Part shown: positions 36,841-45,402 of the stretch, one piece after another
Numbering within the stretch: position 1 is the stretch's first letter
How the letters are laid out: each line of letters opens with the position of its first letter
NCBI RefSeq assembly: GCF_000346485.2
Contig: NZ_KQ976354.1
Coordinates: 10,746,341 to 10,810,340, forward strand
Direction of reading: 5' to 3'
Length of the DNA: 64,000 bases
Source: Scytonema hofmannii PCC 7110
Lineage (GTDB): Bacteria > Cyanobacteriota > Cyanobacteriia > Cyanobacteriales > Nostocaceae
Program-made: the position numbers and the translations under genes
Notes under the pieces: generated by a model
What the model was told of the DNA's origin: nothing
Databases searched by the model: none
What the model saw: only the letters and a program-made list of their open reading frames with translations

Positions 36841-37188
36841 TTAATGTAAACTTTGCCACACACCTGAAAAAATACTTTCAGTTGCGATCGCAATTCTCAG
36901 CAAATCTTCCTTTAGCAGTGGCGGCCATTCAACCCCCGCTTTACGCCCTGCTGCAAATAATTGTTGAGTTTTAATAGCCAACTGGTACAAGGCATACACT
37001 ATCTCCCTGTCCATCATGGTGGCATCCTTCAGACCTTCAAACACCACCTTCATTGCCAGCAAAATTGAGGTGATTTGACCGGGTACTGGAGGCTTTCCCT
37101 GTTGGAGACGAGTCAACAGAGCATCTGGGCTATCCTCATTTGTTACCGTTTGGTCAATCAGGAATTTGCGAGCAGTTTCGTAATTCAT
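36841..37188 (-). CDS. conserved cyanobacterial hypothetical protein
   Basis: The 115-residue protein (MNYETARKFLIDQ...IATESIFSGVWQSLH) is all-helical with a fixed segment GKPPVPGQITSILLAMKVVFE. I recall close relatives in many cyanobacteria without a known function. It carries no motif for an enzyme, signal peptide or membrane segment. It is convergent with the secreted protein gene across a short heptamer remnant (36816-36840). Confidence 0.7.
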   Translation of the reverse strand: MNYETARKFLIDQTVTNEDSPDALLTRLQQGKPPVPGQITSILLAMKVVFEGLKDATMMDREIVYALYQLAIKTQQLFAAGRKAGVEWPPLLKEDLLRIAIATESIFSGVWQSLH

Positions 37189-37380
37189 TTCTTAGGATAT
37201 CCATTACACCTGTGCTGACCTGTTACTTAACCAAGTTTTTAAACCAGTATATAGTAGTGTACCTCACTCAAATCCTGTGGTCTTGCCATTTCAGCGATCG
37301 CATCTTAAATATGTCTGGTTTACTTACCTCAGAAACTGAGAGTGTTTAGGTGCTAACGCTTTTATATTTCTGTAGAAAAT

Positions 37381-38244
37381 CTATCTCAAAATTTCAGCTA
37401 TCATCCGGTTGGCTTGGGACGAGTAACTACCACCAAATAAAATGAAATGATTGAGGATGTGATACAAATTGTATAAAATTTTTCGCTTCTCGTATCCTTT
37501 ATCTAGAGACCATACTTCGTTATATCCTTTATAGAAAGCAGCAGGGAAACCGCCAAAAAGTTCCGTCATGGCAATATCGACTTCGCGATCGCCATAATAT
37601 GTTGCTGGATCGAAAATCACTGGTTCTCCCGATACAGTACACCCAGCATTCCCAGACCACAAATCGCCATGTACGAGTGAAGGTTGGGGTTTATAATTTG
37701 CCAATAACTCAGGAATCGCCTCAAGCAACTCTTTTTCTTGAGGAAAATGACCGTGTCGCCGCCGAGCCAATTGAAATTGATAACCCAAGCGATGCTGAGT
37801 ATAAAATTCTAACCAATCTGCTGTCCAAGTATTAATTTGAGGCGTAGAACCAATAGTATTGTTCATGTCCCAACCAAAACCTTGGTTACTGGTAGATTTA
37901 TGCATTGCTGCTAGTTTCCGTCCCATTTCTTCCCAAGATTTGGTATTCCCCGAATTCATTTCCAACCATTCCAACACCAAATAGCTGTGGTTTCCAGCGA
38001 CACCAGAGCATATTGGTTTGGGAACGCGGATTGTTGCTGTTTGATACATTTGCTGTAAGCCTAGGGACTCCGCCTGAAACATATCAAGTTTCAATGCTTG
38101 GTTGAGCTTAACAAAGTAGGTGCGCTTACCATCAGAGACTGCATAACCTTGGTTGATGCATCCGCCACTGATTGAGCGTTGCTGTGAAGACTTAAATTGT
38201 TCGCCTGTCGCTTGACTAATATAAGCATCTATTTCAGTCCACAT
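37381..38244 (-). CDS. fructosamine-3-kinase family protein
   Basis: The 287-residue cytosolic enzyme has the APH-like kinase fold: SISGGCINQGY for ATP binding, FVKLNQ with the Lys, LVHGDLWSGNAG as catalytic loop and VIFDPATYYGDREVD with the metal Asp. The family phosphorylates ketosamines or ribulosamines on glycated proteins so that they break down. Length is normal. It lies near a peptidase gene but no operon is clear. Confidence 0.9.
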   Translation of the reverse strand: MWTEIDAYISQATGEQFKSSQQRSISGGCINQGYAVSDGKRTYFVKLNQALKLDMFQAESLGLQQMYQTATIRVPKPICSGVAGNHSYLVLEWLEMNSGNTKSWEEMGRKLAAMHKSTSNQGFGWDMNNTIGSTPQINTWTADWLEFYTQHRLGYQFQLARRRHGHFPQEKELLEAIPELLANYKPQPSLVHGDLWSGNAGCTVSGEPVIFDPATYYGDREVDIAMTELFGGFPAAFYKGYNEVWSLDKGYEKRKILYNLYHILNHFILFGGSYSSQANRMIAEILR

Positions 38245-38247
38245 AAG

Positions 38248-38400
38248 AATGGGGAGTGGGGAGTGGGGAGTGGGGAATGGGGAAGGTGGGGCCCCCTCTG
38301 GGGATAAGGGGTAATGGGGGTTAAGGGTTAGAGGTTAGGAAAGAGTTTGTAATTTCTTTACTCTTATCCCTACTCCCTACTCCCTACTCCCTACTCCCTA
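38248..38400. repeat. GGGGAGT and CTACTCC heptamer blocks
   Basis: GGGGAGT units at 38250-38285 and opposed CTACTCC units at 38368-38398 bracket about 85 bases. Being inverted, they could pair as a long hairpin. The second block runs up to the stop of the M16 gene. Confidence 0.85.
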
Positions 38401-39702
38401 ATTTATCGGTTTAAGCACGACAACACCATAAGCATCTGGAGAAAGATAATCTTGGGAAGCTTGCATTAAGTCAGTTGCATCTAGGGTTTGAATGATATTG
38501 GGGTAATTAAATGCAGGCTCCAAGTCACCTACCATGGATTGGTAATAGCCGTATAAATTAGCGCGATCGCTTGGCGTTTCATTGCCAAAAATAAACCTGT
38601 TAGCAACTTTTGTCCGAATTCGGTCAATTTCCGCTTTTTTTACCATCTCCAATTGTAGATGGCGAATATGTTGGATGATTCCTACTTCTACATCTGGTAA
38701 ATTTTCTACCGGACAATGAGCCAAAATATAAAAAGTTCCTTGTAACTGTTGGGTAATATTGCTAACAGAAATATGAGAAACCAGTCCTCGTTCTTCTCGT
38801 AAATCTTGTACTAGTCTTGATGTCAAACCGTGTCCGAGAATCCCCGCCAAAACATCTAACGCATAAGTACGCTCTAGTTGAGCTAACCCTGGAACCCGCC
38901 AAACGATCGCCAATCGTGCTTGTTGAAGACTTTCATCAACAAATTCTCTACGAACAATGTCTGTAAATGGAGGTTCAGGGTTCAATAGGGAGTAGGGAGT
39001 AGGGAGTGGGGAGTGGGGTGTAGGGGCGCAATGCCTTGCGCCCGTATAGGAGGAGTATCCTTCAGCAACAATTGCGATTAACTCATCCACAGGCAAATTA
39101 CCAACAGCCACAGCAGCGATCGATCTTGGCTGATACCAAGTTTTATGAAAATCCCTCATTTGCTGGGGCTGAAGTTGCGAAATGACTGATTCCAGTCCCA
39201 AGACTGAACGTCGATAAGGTAGTTTATCAAACGCTGTCTCCATTGAGCGTTGAAAAGTGCGACGACGTGGATTATCTACGGATCGCCGAATTTCTTCTAA
39301 AACGACCAATCGCTCTCGTTCAAAGGCTGCATCAGGTATACTAGCATTGAGTACCACATCAATTTGCAGTGGTGCAAGCTCCGCAAAATCTTTCGGAGCA
39401 GTGGTTATGTAGTAGTGAGTGTAATCCTGGCTGGTAGCGGCGTTTGTCACAGCGCCTCGCTCTTCAATTCGGCGTTCAAACTCGCCGCTCACCAGTTGCT
39501 CGGTTCCCTTAAACACCATATGCTCTAGAAAGTGAGCCACACCATTAATTTCGTCAGATTCTATGGCTGAACCAACATTAATCCACAAGCTCAGGTTTAC
39601 AGCTTCAATTGGCATCTGCTCGGCAACTATTGTTAAACCGTTGGGCAATTGGTGCAGTTTGGGAGCGTTAAGGCGAGGAAACTTCAGCAGGGTTGATGTC
39701 AT
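38398..39702 (-). CDS. M16 family zinc peptidase
   Basis: The 434-residue protein has the inverted zinc motif HFLEHMVFKG near residue 57, with the third ligand Glu in the following helix, and the typical M16 second half including VSHISVSN. It has no signal peptide; cytosolic or thylakoid-lumen roles in peptide breakdown are both known in the family. An insert of about 22 residues (GARHCAPTPHSPLPTPYSLL) near 220 is coded by heptamers and a small hairpin repeat. A partner M16 gene, often found in tandem, is absent here. Confidence 0.9.
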   Translation of the reverse strand: MTSTLLKFPRLNAPKLHQLPNGLTIVAEQMPIEAVNLSLWINVGSAIESDEINGVAHFLEHMVFKGTEQLVSGEFERRIEERGAVTNAATSQDYTHYYITTAPKDFAELAPLQIDVVLNASIPDAAFERERLVVLEEIRRSVDNPRRRTFQRSMETAFDKLPYRRSVLGLESVISQLQPQQMRDFHKTWYQPRSIAAVAVGNLPVDELIAIVAEGYSSYTGARHCAPTPHSPLPTPYSLLNPEPPFTDIVRREFVDESLQQARLAIVWRVPGLAQLERTYALDVLAGILGHGLTSRLVQDLREERGLVSHISVSNITQQLQGTFYILAHCPVENLPDVEVGIIQHIRHLQLEMVKKAEIDRIRTKVANRFIFGNETPSDRANLYGYYQSMVGDLEPAFNYPNIIQTLDATDLMQASQDYLSPDAYGVVVLKPIN

Positions 39703-39819
39703 TGGGACTACTTAAGATGAGCCTGTACTCTTCTATCTTACTAGTCGTCAAATCTACTATTTTTGATACATATTTTATAGTTTATGATAGAAGTATTAAG
39801 AAATATGTAGCAGATATCA

Positions 39820-41340
39820 ATGCCCGGTCATATTGTGAGCAATAGCAAATCTCGTGTCGCAGTTATCGGAGCCGGAATAGGCGGGCTAACTGCTGGTGCA
39901 TTATTGGCACGCAAAGGGTACAGTGTTTTAATTCTGGATCAAGCCCTTGTCCCTGGGGGATGTGCTTCGACCTTCAAACGCAAAGGATTTACCTTTGATG
40001 TGGGAGCAACTCAGGTTGCTGGTTTAGAACCGGGAGGAATTCACCACCGCATTTTTTCAGAGTTAGAGATTGACTTACCAGAAGCAACACCCTGCGATCC
40101 GGCGTGTGCGGTGTACTTACCCGGTGAGAAAACGCCAATTAATGTTTGGCGCGATCGGTCGAAATGGATTGAAGAACGACAACGGCAATTTCCTGGTAGC
40201 GAACGGTTTTGGCAGTTGATGGCTACTTTGTTTAAAGCTAGCTGGAAATTTCAAGGGCGAGATCCAGTATTACCGCCGCGTAATTTATGGGATTTGTGGA
40301 ATTTGACTAAGGCAGTACGTCCCGATACACTTATAACCGTTCCTTACACGTTATTTACTGTAGGGGATGCTTTGTTTGCATATGGGCTGGGACATGACTA
40401 CCGATTGAGAACTTTTTTGGATTTGCAACTCAAGTTGTACTCTCAAGTTGATGCTCAAGAGACAGCTTTACTTTATGCAGCAACAGCGTTGAGTGTATCC
40501 CAAGAACCCCAAGGGCTTTACCATCTTCATGGAAGCATGCAGGTTTTGAGCGATCGCTTGGTAGAAGCTTTGGAAAGATATGGCGGTCAGTTGCTCATGC
40601 GCCACACCGTAGAGCATATTAAAGTCGAGAACGGCAAAGCAACTCATATCGTCATTCGCAATCAAAGAACTGGAGAGGTATGGACAGAACCCGTTGACCA
40701 TGTTGTTGCTAATGTGACAGTGCAAAACCTGGTGCAGTTGTTAGGAGAAAAAGCGCCCAAAGGATACAAACAACGAGTGGAAAAATTACTCCCTTCATCC
40801 GGTGCATTTGTAGTGTATTTGGGTGTTGATGAAAGTGCTATTCCCTCGGAATGTCCTCCCCATCTTCAGTTTTTATACGATTCTAACGGTCCTATTGGTG
40901 ACAATAATTCCCTATTTGTATCCGTAAGCCGTCCTGGAGATGGTCGCGCCCGAGAAGGACAAGCTACAATTATTGCTTCTTCTTTTGTCGATCCAGAGCA
41001 ATGGTGGCGTACTGAAGATTACGAAGGTTTAAAACAGCACTATACACGAGATGCGATCGCGCATCTTGCCAAATTCTTCTACTTAAAACCAGAAACGATC
41101 GTTCACGTAGAAGCAGCAACTCCTCGTACTTTTGCCCATTACACAGCGAGAGATAAAGGCATTGTTGGCGGTATCGGTCAAAGAATACCCACTTTCGGTC
41201 CTTTCGGTTTTGCCAATCGTACACCGATCGAGCATTTATGGCTTGTAGGCGACTCTACCCATCCAGGGGAAGGTACTGCTGGGGTGAGTTACTCGGCGTT
41301 AACTGTGGTAAGGCAAATTCTAGCAGAGTCATTAATATGA
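39820..41340 (+). CDS. crtD: carotenoid C-3',4' desaturase CrtD
   Basis: The 506-residue flavoprotein starts with the dinucleotide-binding motif VIGAGIGGLTAGALLA and continues LVPGGCASTFKRKGFTFDVGATQVAG, which fits CrtD better than carotene isomerase CrtH. The C-terminal FAD motif is present as LWLVGDSTHPGEGTAGVSYS. CrtD adds a double bond at the end of monocyclic carotenoids on the way to myxoxanthophyll-like glycosides at the membrane. No other carotenoid gene is in the window. The ATG at 39820 gives MPGHIVSNSKSRVAVIG; an internal start nearer to RVAVIG is possible. Confidence 0.8.
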   Translation: MPGHIVSNSKSRVAVIGAGIGGLTAGALLARKGYSVLILDQALVPGGCASTFKRKGFTFDVGATQVAGLEPGGIHHRIFSELEIDLPEATPCDPACAVYLPGEKTPINVWRDRSKWIEERQRQFPGSERFWQLMATLFKASWKFQGRDPVLPPRNLWDLWNLTKAVRPDTLITVPYTLFTVGDALFAYGLGHDYRLRTFLDLQLKLYSQVDAQETALLYAATALSVSQEPQGLYHLHGSMQVLSDRLVEALERYGGQLLMRHTVEHIKVENGKATHIVIRNQRTGEVWTEPVDHVVANVTVQNLVQLLGEKAPKGYKQRVEKLLPSSGAFVVYLGVDESAIPSECPPHLQFLYDSNGPIGDNNSLFVSVSRPGDGRAREGQATIIASSFVDPEQWWRTEDYEGLKQHYTRDAIAHLAKFFYLKPETIVHVEAATPRTFAHYTARDKGIVGGIGQRIPTFGPFGFANRTPIEHLWLVGDSTHPGEGTAGVSYSALTVVRQILAESLI

Positions 41341-41454
41341 GCAAGAAGTTTTAATTTGGATTGAGCAACTTTATCATCAAAAAACTTTAGCTTCTAACAA
41401 ACATAGATGGTAAAGCAAAGCCTAAGTTGAATATTTAGTTCTACGGAGATTAGT

Positions 41455-41589
41455 TATGAGAATAATACCCAGTAAATTTTTTGATGATTTTCAAACTTAC
41501 CAAAAACAAGAATGGACACCTTCAGATATTTCTGATGGATTTAGACCTCAAAGAGAACATGATTCCAGGGTGGCAATAATTTCGGTTTA
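41455..41589 (+). CDS. possible short gene or remnant
   Basis: A 44-codon frame (MRIIPSKFFDDFQTYQKQEW...) has a fair ribosome binding site (GGAGATTAGTT before ATG). I recognise no family. It may be the start of a lost gene; the rest of the gap to the MarR gene has no open frame. Confidence 0.3.
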
Positions 41590-41625
41590 GCCTACGATTT
41601 TTTCCGAATTCTGCATTCACTCGTG

Positions 41626-42138
41626 TTAAGTCAATTCACTGTAACGGTTACCCACTGGACAATTCAGACAGTTTGTTTCATCACATAAGCGGCAGATAGT
41701 TAAGGCGTTATCCTTCGTTTTTGTCAGGGAAAATAAGATTTGGTTACTGATGCGGCACAAATGTAGGCGGTCTTTTGAAGATAGAGAAGCGATCGCTTCC
41801 TCAATTGCCAAGAGCCGCGCTTGATGGATCTTACTCACCAGAGCTTCCCCTTCTGGGGTCAATTTCAACTCCACAGCTCTGCGATCAACAGAGCAACGTT
41901 CACGGAGCATCAATCCTTGTTTCTCCAGTCGCTCTACAAGCCTCACTGCACCTGGATGCGACATCCCAAGGGCGCGGCGCAATTGTTCAATTGGTATCCC
42001 AGGTGCATGTCTTACCAAGCAAAGAGCCTCAGCAGTCGGCCCTGCATCATCGATCATTCGCTCCGCTGACTGGGCAACCAAATCCGTCAAGGCAAGGGCT
42101 AAAGCCCCCACTAAATTCGCAAGGTTAGAGTTTTCCAT
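41626..42138 (-). CDS. MarR family transcriptional regulator
   Basis: The 170-residue protein has a winged helix-turn-helix (IPIEQLRRALGMSHPGAVRLVERLEKQGLMLRE, about 55-85) and the MarR wing with RCSVDRRAVELKLTPEG. A C-terminal Cys cluster follows (CRLCDETNCLNCPVG), which may hold zinc. It is divergent from a GNAT gene; two copies of a 15-bp palindrome lie between them, one near each start, so it probably represses both. The DNA-binding residues are intact. Confidence 0.88.
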   Translation of the reverse strand: MENSNLANLVGALALALTDLVAQSAERMIDDAGPTAEALCLVRHAPGIPIEQLRRALGMSHPGAVRLVERLEKQGLMLRERCSVDRRAVELKLTPEGEALVSKIHQARLLAIEEAIASLSSKDRLHLCRISNQILFSLTKTKDNALTICRLCDETNCLNCPVGNRYSELT

Positions 42139-42148
42139 AACTCAATTA

Positions 42149-42163
42149 TATGCGTCATGCATA
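42149..42163. promoter_or_regulatory. palindromic operator, copy 1 (TATGCGTCATGCATA)
   Basis: TATGC and GCATA form the arms of this 15-bp site, 11 bp upstream of the MarR start codon. An identical copy lies 44 bases away near the GNAT gene. Position and form fit a MarR dimer site. Confidence 0.65.
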
Positions 42164-42192
42164 TTGACATCAAGCAAATCTGATAGTTATTA

Positions 42193-42207
42193 TATGCGTC
42201 ATGCATA
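42193..42207. promoter_or_regulatory. palindromic operator, copy 2 (TATGCGTCATGCATA)
   Basis: An exact repeat of the first palindrome, 15 bp before the GNAT ATG at 42222. The 44-bp centre spacing is about four helical turns, so both sites face the same side of the DNA. An ATG at 42201 lies inside the site and is not a likely start. Confidence 0.65.
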
Positions 42208-42221
42208 CAATTAAGTTTTCC

Positions 42222-42692
42222 ATGATCCGACCTACAAAACCCGAAGATGCAGCGGCGCTGATTGCCGTAGCCAACACAATCGGTTTCGAGCCGAACGAAC
42301 TTGAGGAGCTCGGTAAAATGCTAGCTGACTACTTCGGTGGTAACACCGACAGCGATCCCTTCTGGATCACCGACTACGATGACAAAGACGGACCGGTGGG
42401 AGTCGCCTACTGTGAGCCTGAACGGATGACCGATCGGACATGGAATCTACAATTGATCGCCATTCGCCCCGATCACCAAGGACAAGGACGCGGTGGAAAA
42501 TTGGTGCGTTACGTTGAAGAAACTTTGAAGGCGCGTGGTGGACGAATGCTATTGGTGGAAACCTTAGCAAGCTTAGAGCGCACACGGACGTTCTACGCGA
42601 AGTGCGGCTACAAGGAGGAGGCTTGCATCCGGGACTTCTACACGGCCGGCGCTGATAAGATTGTGTTTCGTAAAGTCTTGAATGCGGACTAG
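42222..42692 (+). CDS. GNAT family N-acetyltransferase
   Basis: The 156-residue protein has the acetyl-CoA binding motif RPDHQGQGRGGKLVRYVE near 85 and the following beta-bulge strand MLLVETLA. It transfers an acetyl group to an unknown amine, perhaps an antibiotic or metabolite, since it is paired with a MarR regulator. I chose the ATG at 42222 (MIRPTKPEDA), where the GNAT fold starts. Its base composition is somewhat more GC-rich than its neighbours, which may mean it was acquired. Confidence 0.88.
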   Translation: MIRPTKPEDAAALIAVANTIGFEPNELEELGKMLADYFGGNTDSDPFWITDYDDKDGPVGVAYCEPERMTDRTWNLQLIAIRPDHQGQGRGGKLVRYVEETLKARGGRMLLVETLASLERTRTFYAKCGYKEEACIRDFYTAGADKIVFRKVLNAD

Positions 42693-42767
42693 ACTACAAT
42701 AAGCGGCTTACTATCTGGTTGGGAAATAAAGCCTGATGATTCTCATTCCACTATTTGTCCAATTATT

Positions 42768-42896
42768 GAAACTATAGTTAGTAAACAGTACGACCAGTTA
42801 GCTGCTGTTTACGATCTACGTTGGAAAAGTTATATAGCTAACACACTATCTTTCCTGAAAACCTGGGCAGAGATATCAACAAGCAAGCACAGTTGA
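42768..42896 (+). pseudogene. remnant of a SAM methyltransferase N-terminus
   Basis: The frame ETIVSKQYDQLAAVYDLRWK continues SYIANTLSFLKTWAEI, the start of a class I methyltransferase before its SAM motif. The rest is missing; the frame stops as the next remnant begins. Confidence 0.55.
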
Positions 42897-43128
42897 ACAA
42901 AGTTCAAATTTTATTGCTAACCTGCGATCGCATCGTTCAGTTACTCTGCGTCCCAGAATTCAAGGACAGATCAGTCAGATTTTTGTGAGATCCGGCGATG
43001 AGGTAAAAACAGGTACACCAATTTTGCAAATCGATGCGGAAGAACAAAAAGCAGCTGTTAGCAGTGTGGATGCAGCTGCAATGGCGGCGCGGTACTTTTC
43101 CATAATGTCATCAAAAATTGATATTTGA
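42886..43128 (+). pseudogene. remnant of an RND efflux periplasmic adaptor
   Basis: An 80-codon frame (SVTLRPRIQGQISQIFVRSG...KTGTPILQIDAEEQKAAVSS) matches the biotinyl-lipoyl-like hairpin region of HlyD/MFP adaptors. It lacks the signal peptide and about 80% of the protein. The remnant joins the methyltransferase fragment directly, so a deletion fused the two genes. Confidence 0.65.
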
Positions 43129-43825
43129 ACGACCATTTAGATACTAACAACGCTCCTCAAGAGTGCAAATGTCAGGATATGTTAACATACTGATCCCCAA
43201 ATGGCTGATAAATCCGTGGAAAACGTAAAAGTGTATAGTGAACCCCCTTGATCCCTACTGAGGTTTATTGGTTAATATTTACTTAACAAAGGTTCCTCTA
43301 CTCCCAAAGAAAAAAGTGCTAATTTTGGCACAATTAGGGAATTAAAAGGGAGTCTTTAGACCCTGGTCGAGAACCTTACGACTAAGGTCGGGGGCTAAGT
43401 GAAATCCTGAATCTGGCAAGCCTATCTCTTTGCAAGATTGTGTTTGAAAGGTGTAGAAATATGCCGCAACGTATCTGTGCATTCCGGGCTATTAAATCAG
43501 GTTTAGAGTAGCGTCAGAGCGAAAAGTAAAGCCCTAGAATTTTGGCACATTGCACTTAATTCTCATACAAGAGAAAAAGTGACAGTATCAACACTAGGGA
43601 AAAGAAGGATCCACCTTCTCCTTGTACTTTCCTTTCCACATACCAAGTGTGGGTTATCTGGGAAAAATTTTTGACCTGCAATTTAAAAAAACACTAAAAA
43701 AGTTAGAAAACTCGGCAAAACCAGGAGTCAAGAATAAGAAGTTCATCTGGATTTTGATGGCATAACACAGCCACGTATTAACCAGGGGATATTAAGAACC
43801 TTTCAAACGACTGGAGGCCAAATTC
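43129..43825 (+). other. long structured leader upstream of the DUF4912 gene
   Basis: No open frame of note exists in nearly 700 bases. On the plus strand several hairpins can be seen: GGGAGTCTTTAGACCC (43350-43365), ACCTTACGACTAAGGT (43373-43388) and GAAGGATCCACCTTC (43605-43619). CTGGAGG before the ATG at 43826 is a strong ribosome binding site. The region may be a long 5' leader or hold a small RNA gene; a promoter could not be fixed. Confidence 0.4.
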
Positions 43826-45082
43826 ATGGCAAAAGAACGCCCACCGCTAGAAGAGATGACATTGCGGCAGCTACGTAAGGTAGCTAGCGAGTATGGCATC
43901 TCTCGATATAGCAGAATGAGGAAATCGCAATTGCTGGCAGCGATTCAAGAAGTCCAGCGCAGTAAAGTTTCTCTCAGCCAATCTCGTTCATTGGAGGCAC
44001 AGGAAACCGTGGAAGCAGCAAAATTTGAGTTAGGTCAGGTAGATCGTACTGGTGGAACTCTCTCTGATGTTGATGAAGGACTCGCGGATCTGCCTGCAGG
44101 TTATGGAGACAGCCGGATTGTCCTCATGCCTCGCGATCCTCAGTGGGCTTACACCTACTGGGATGTCCCCAACGAGCACAAAGAAGAACTGCGTCGCCAA
44201 GGGGGACAACAACTGGCTCTGCGTATCTACGATGTCACTGATATCAACTTGGAATATCAAAGCCCTCACAGCATTCAAGAATATCCTAGTGATGAACTGG
44301 CAAGGGAATGGTATCTTCCAGTTCCTGTCAGCGATCGCGACTATGTCATCGACATCGGTTATCGTTGTGCTGATGGTCGTTGGTTAGTCCTAGCTCGTTC
44401 TGCGCCCGTCCATGTTCCTCCTGTGTATCCTTCTGACTGGATTGAGGATGTTTTCATCACTGTCAACTTTGAGGAAGAGCTGCGCGGCAAAACCCTTTAC
44501 GAACTCGTTCCTCCTGCCAAGAAAGTTGCTCCTGCTACTGCTAGTAGTACTACTAATGGCAACGCAATTTACGATCAAATATTTGGCATGGCAGAGTCTG
44601 CGGAAGCATTGCGGGTTGCTGGTTCTCTGTTTGGTTCCATGCAACACGTTCCCGGATCTGTGGTTCCACAGCAAGCCATCAGTTCCTACGTCTTCCCATC
44701 TGGTGTCGGTATGTGGGCAGTTCCCACTGTGTCCGGCTTGACAGAATCCGGTATCGGTATGTTTGCATCTGGTGCTGGCTTCTCTGGCGATGTACCCATG
44801 CGCCCACGCAAGTTCTGGTTAATTGCTGATGCCGAGTTGATTGTTTACGGTGCAACCGAACCCGATGCTACTGTAACAATTGGCGGTCGTCCAATTAAAC
44901 TGAATCCGGATGGGACTTTCCGCTTCCAGATGTCCTTCCAAGATGGTTTAATTGACTATCCAATCATGGCTGTCGCTGCTGATGGCGAGCAAACGCGATC
45001 GATTCACATGAAGTTTAATCGTGAAACCCCATCTCGCAATACCAATACTAAGGAAGAAGCTGTTTTAGAATGGCTCTCTTAA
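43826..45082 (+). CDS. DUF4912 domain protein with SAP-like N-terminus
   Basis: The 418-residue protein starts with a SAP/Rho-N-like helical domain (LEEMTLRQLRKVASEYGISRYSRMRKSQLLAAI, residues 8-40), which may bind nucleic acid. A DUF4912 beta-sandwich domain follows (about 90-215; LMPRDPQWAYTYWDVP). The middle is low-complexity, rich in Ser, Val and Gly, and the C-terminal part (about 325-400) is a second beta domain with KFWLIADAELIVYGATEPDA. The domain occurs widely in cyanobacteria with unknown function. It stands alone, with a strong terminator after it and a long leader before it. Confidence 0.88.
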   Translation: MAKERPPLEEMTLRQLRKVASEYGISRYSRMRKSQLLAAIQEVQRSKVSLSQSRSLEAQETVEAAKFELGQVDRTGGTLSDVDEGLADLPAGYGDSRIVLMPRDPQWAYTYWDVPNEHKEELRRQGGQQLALRIYDVTDINLEYQSPHSIQEYPSDELAREWYLPVPVSDRDYVIDIGYRCADGRWLVLARSAPVHVPPVYPSDWIEDVFITVNFEEELRGKTLYELVPPAKKVAPATASSTTNGNAIYDQIFGMAESAEALRVAGSLFGSMQHVPGSVVPQQAISSYVFPSGVGMWAVPTVSGLTESGIGMFASGAGFSGDVPMRPRKFWLIADAELIVYGATEPDATVTIGGRPIKLNPDGTFRFQMSFQDGLIDYPIMAVAADGEQTRSIHMKFNRETPSRNTNTKEEAVLEWLS

Positions 45083-45132
45083 TGCCTGGATTTTAGATTT
45101 TGGATTGACCGAAATCTTTGAAAAGTTGATTC

Positions 45133-45165
45133 TCCGCTACAATTGTGCTGTGGCGGAGTTTTTAT
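45133..45165 (+). terminator. rho-independent terminator of the DUF4912 gene
   Basis: CTCCGCTACA and TGTGGCGGAG form a 10-bp stem (one G-T pair) with loop ATTGTGC, followed at once by TTTTT. It is the clearest intrinsic terminator in the window. Confidence 0.85.
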
Positions 45166-45180
45166 AGTTTACTCCCACCT

Positions 45181-45350
45181 CGCAATCTCGATCCGGTGGC
45201 TCCACCTGGGAATGCTTTCTTTAGAGCTTAGGCTCCAAAAACTTCCTAATAAGTTTTACTGTGAGATACTTTACTCCTCTCCCGCGTGAAGATTACCTAT
45301 TTAAATGAACCGCAAAGACGCAAAGAGCAAGGGAGCAAAGAGGAGAAGAA
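45181..45350. repeat. dispersed repeats before the glycosidase gene
   Basis: 45186-45235 is the inverted copy of the GC-rich repeat at 18376-18447. 45304-45350 holds an ACCGCAAAGACGCAAAGAGC repeat, also found at 46408-46443. No gene is seen. Confidence 0.7.
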
Positions 45351-45402
45351 ATCAGTCATCTTATAGCACTGAAGAGAGTAATTATATAGTGTTTACTTTG
45401 TG

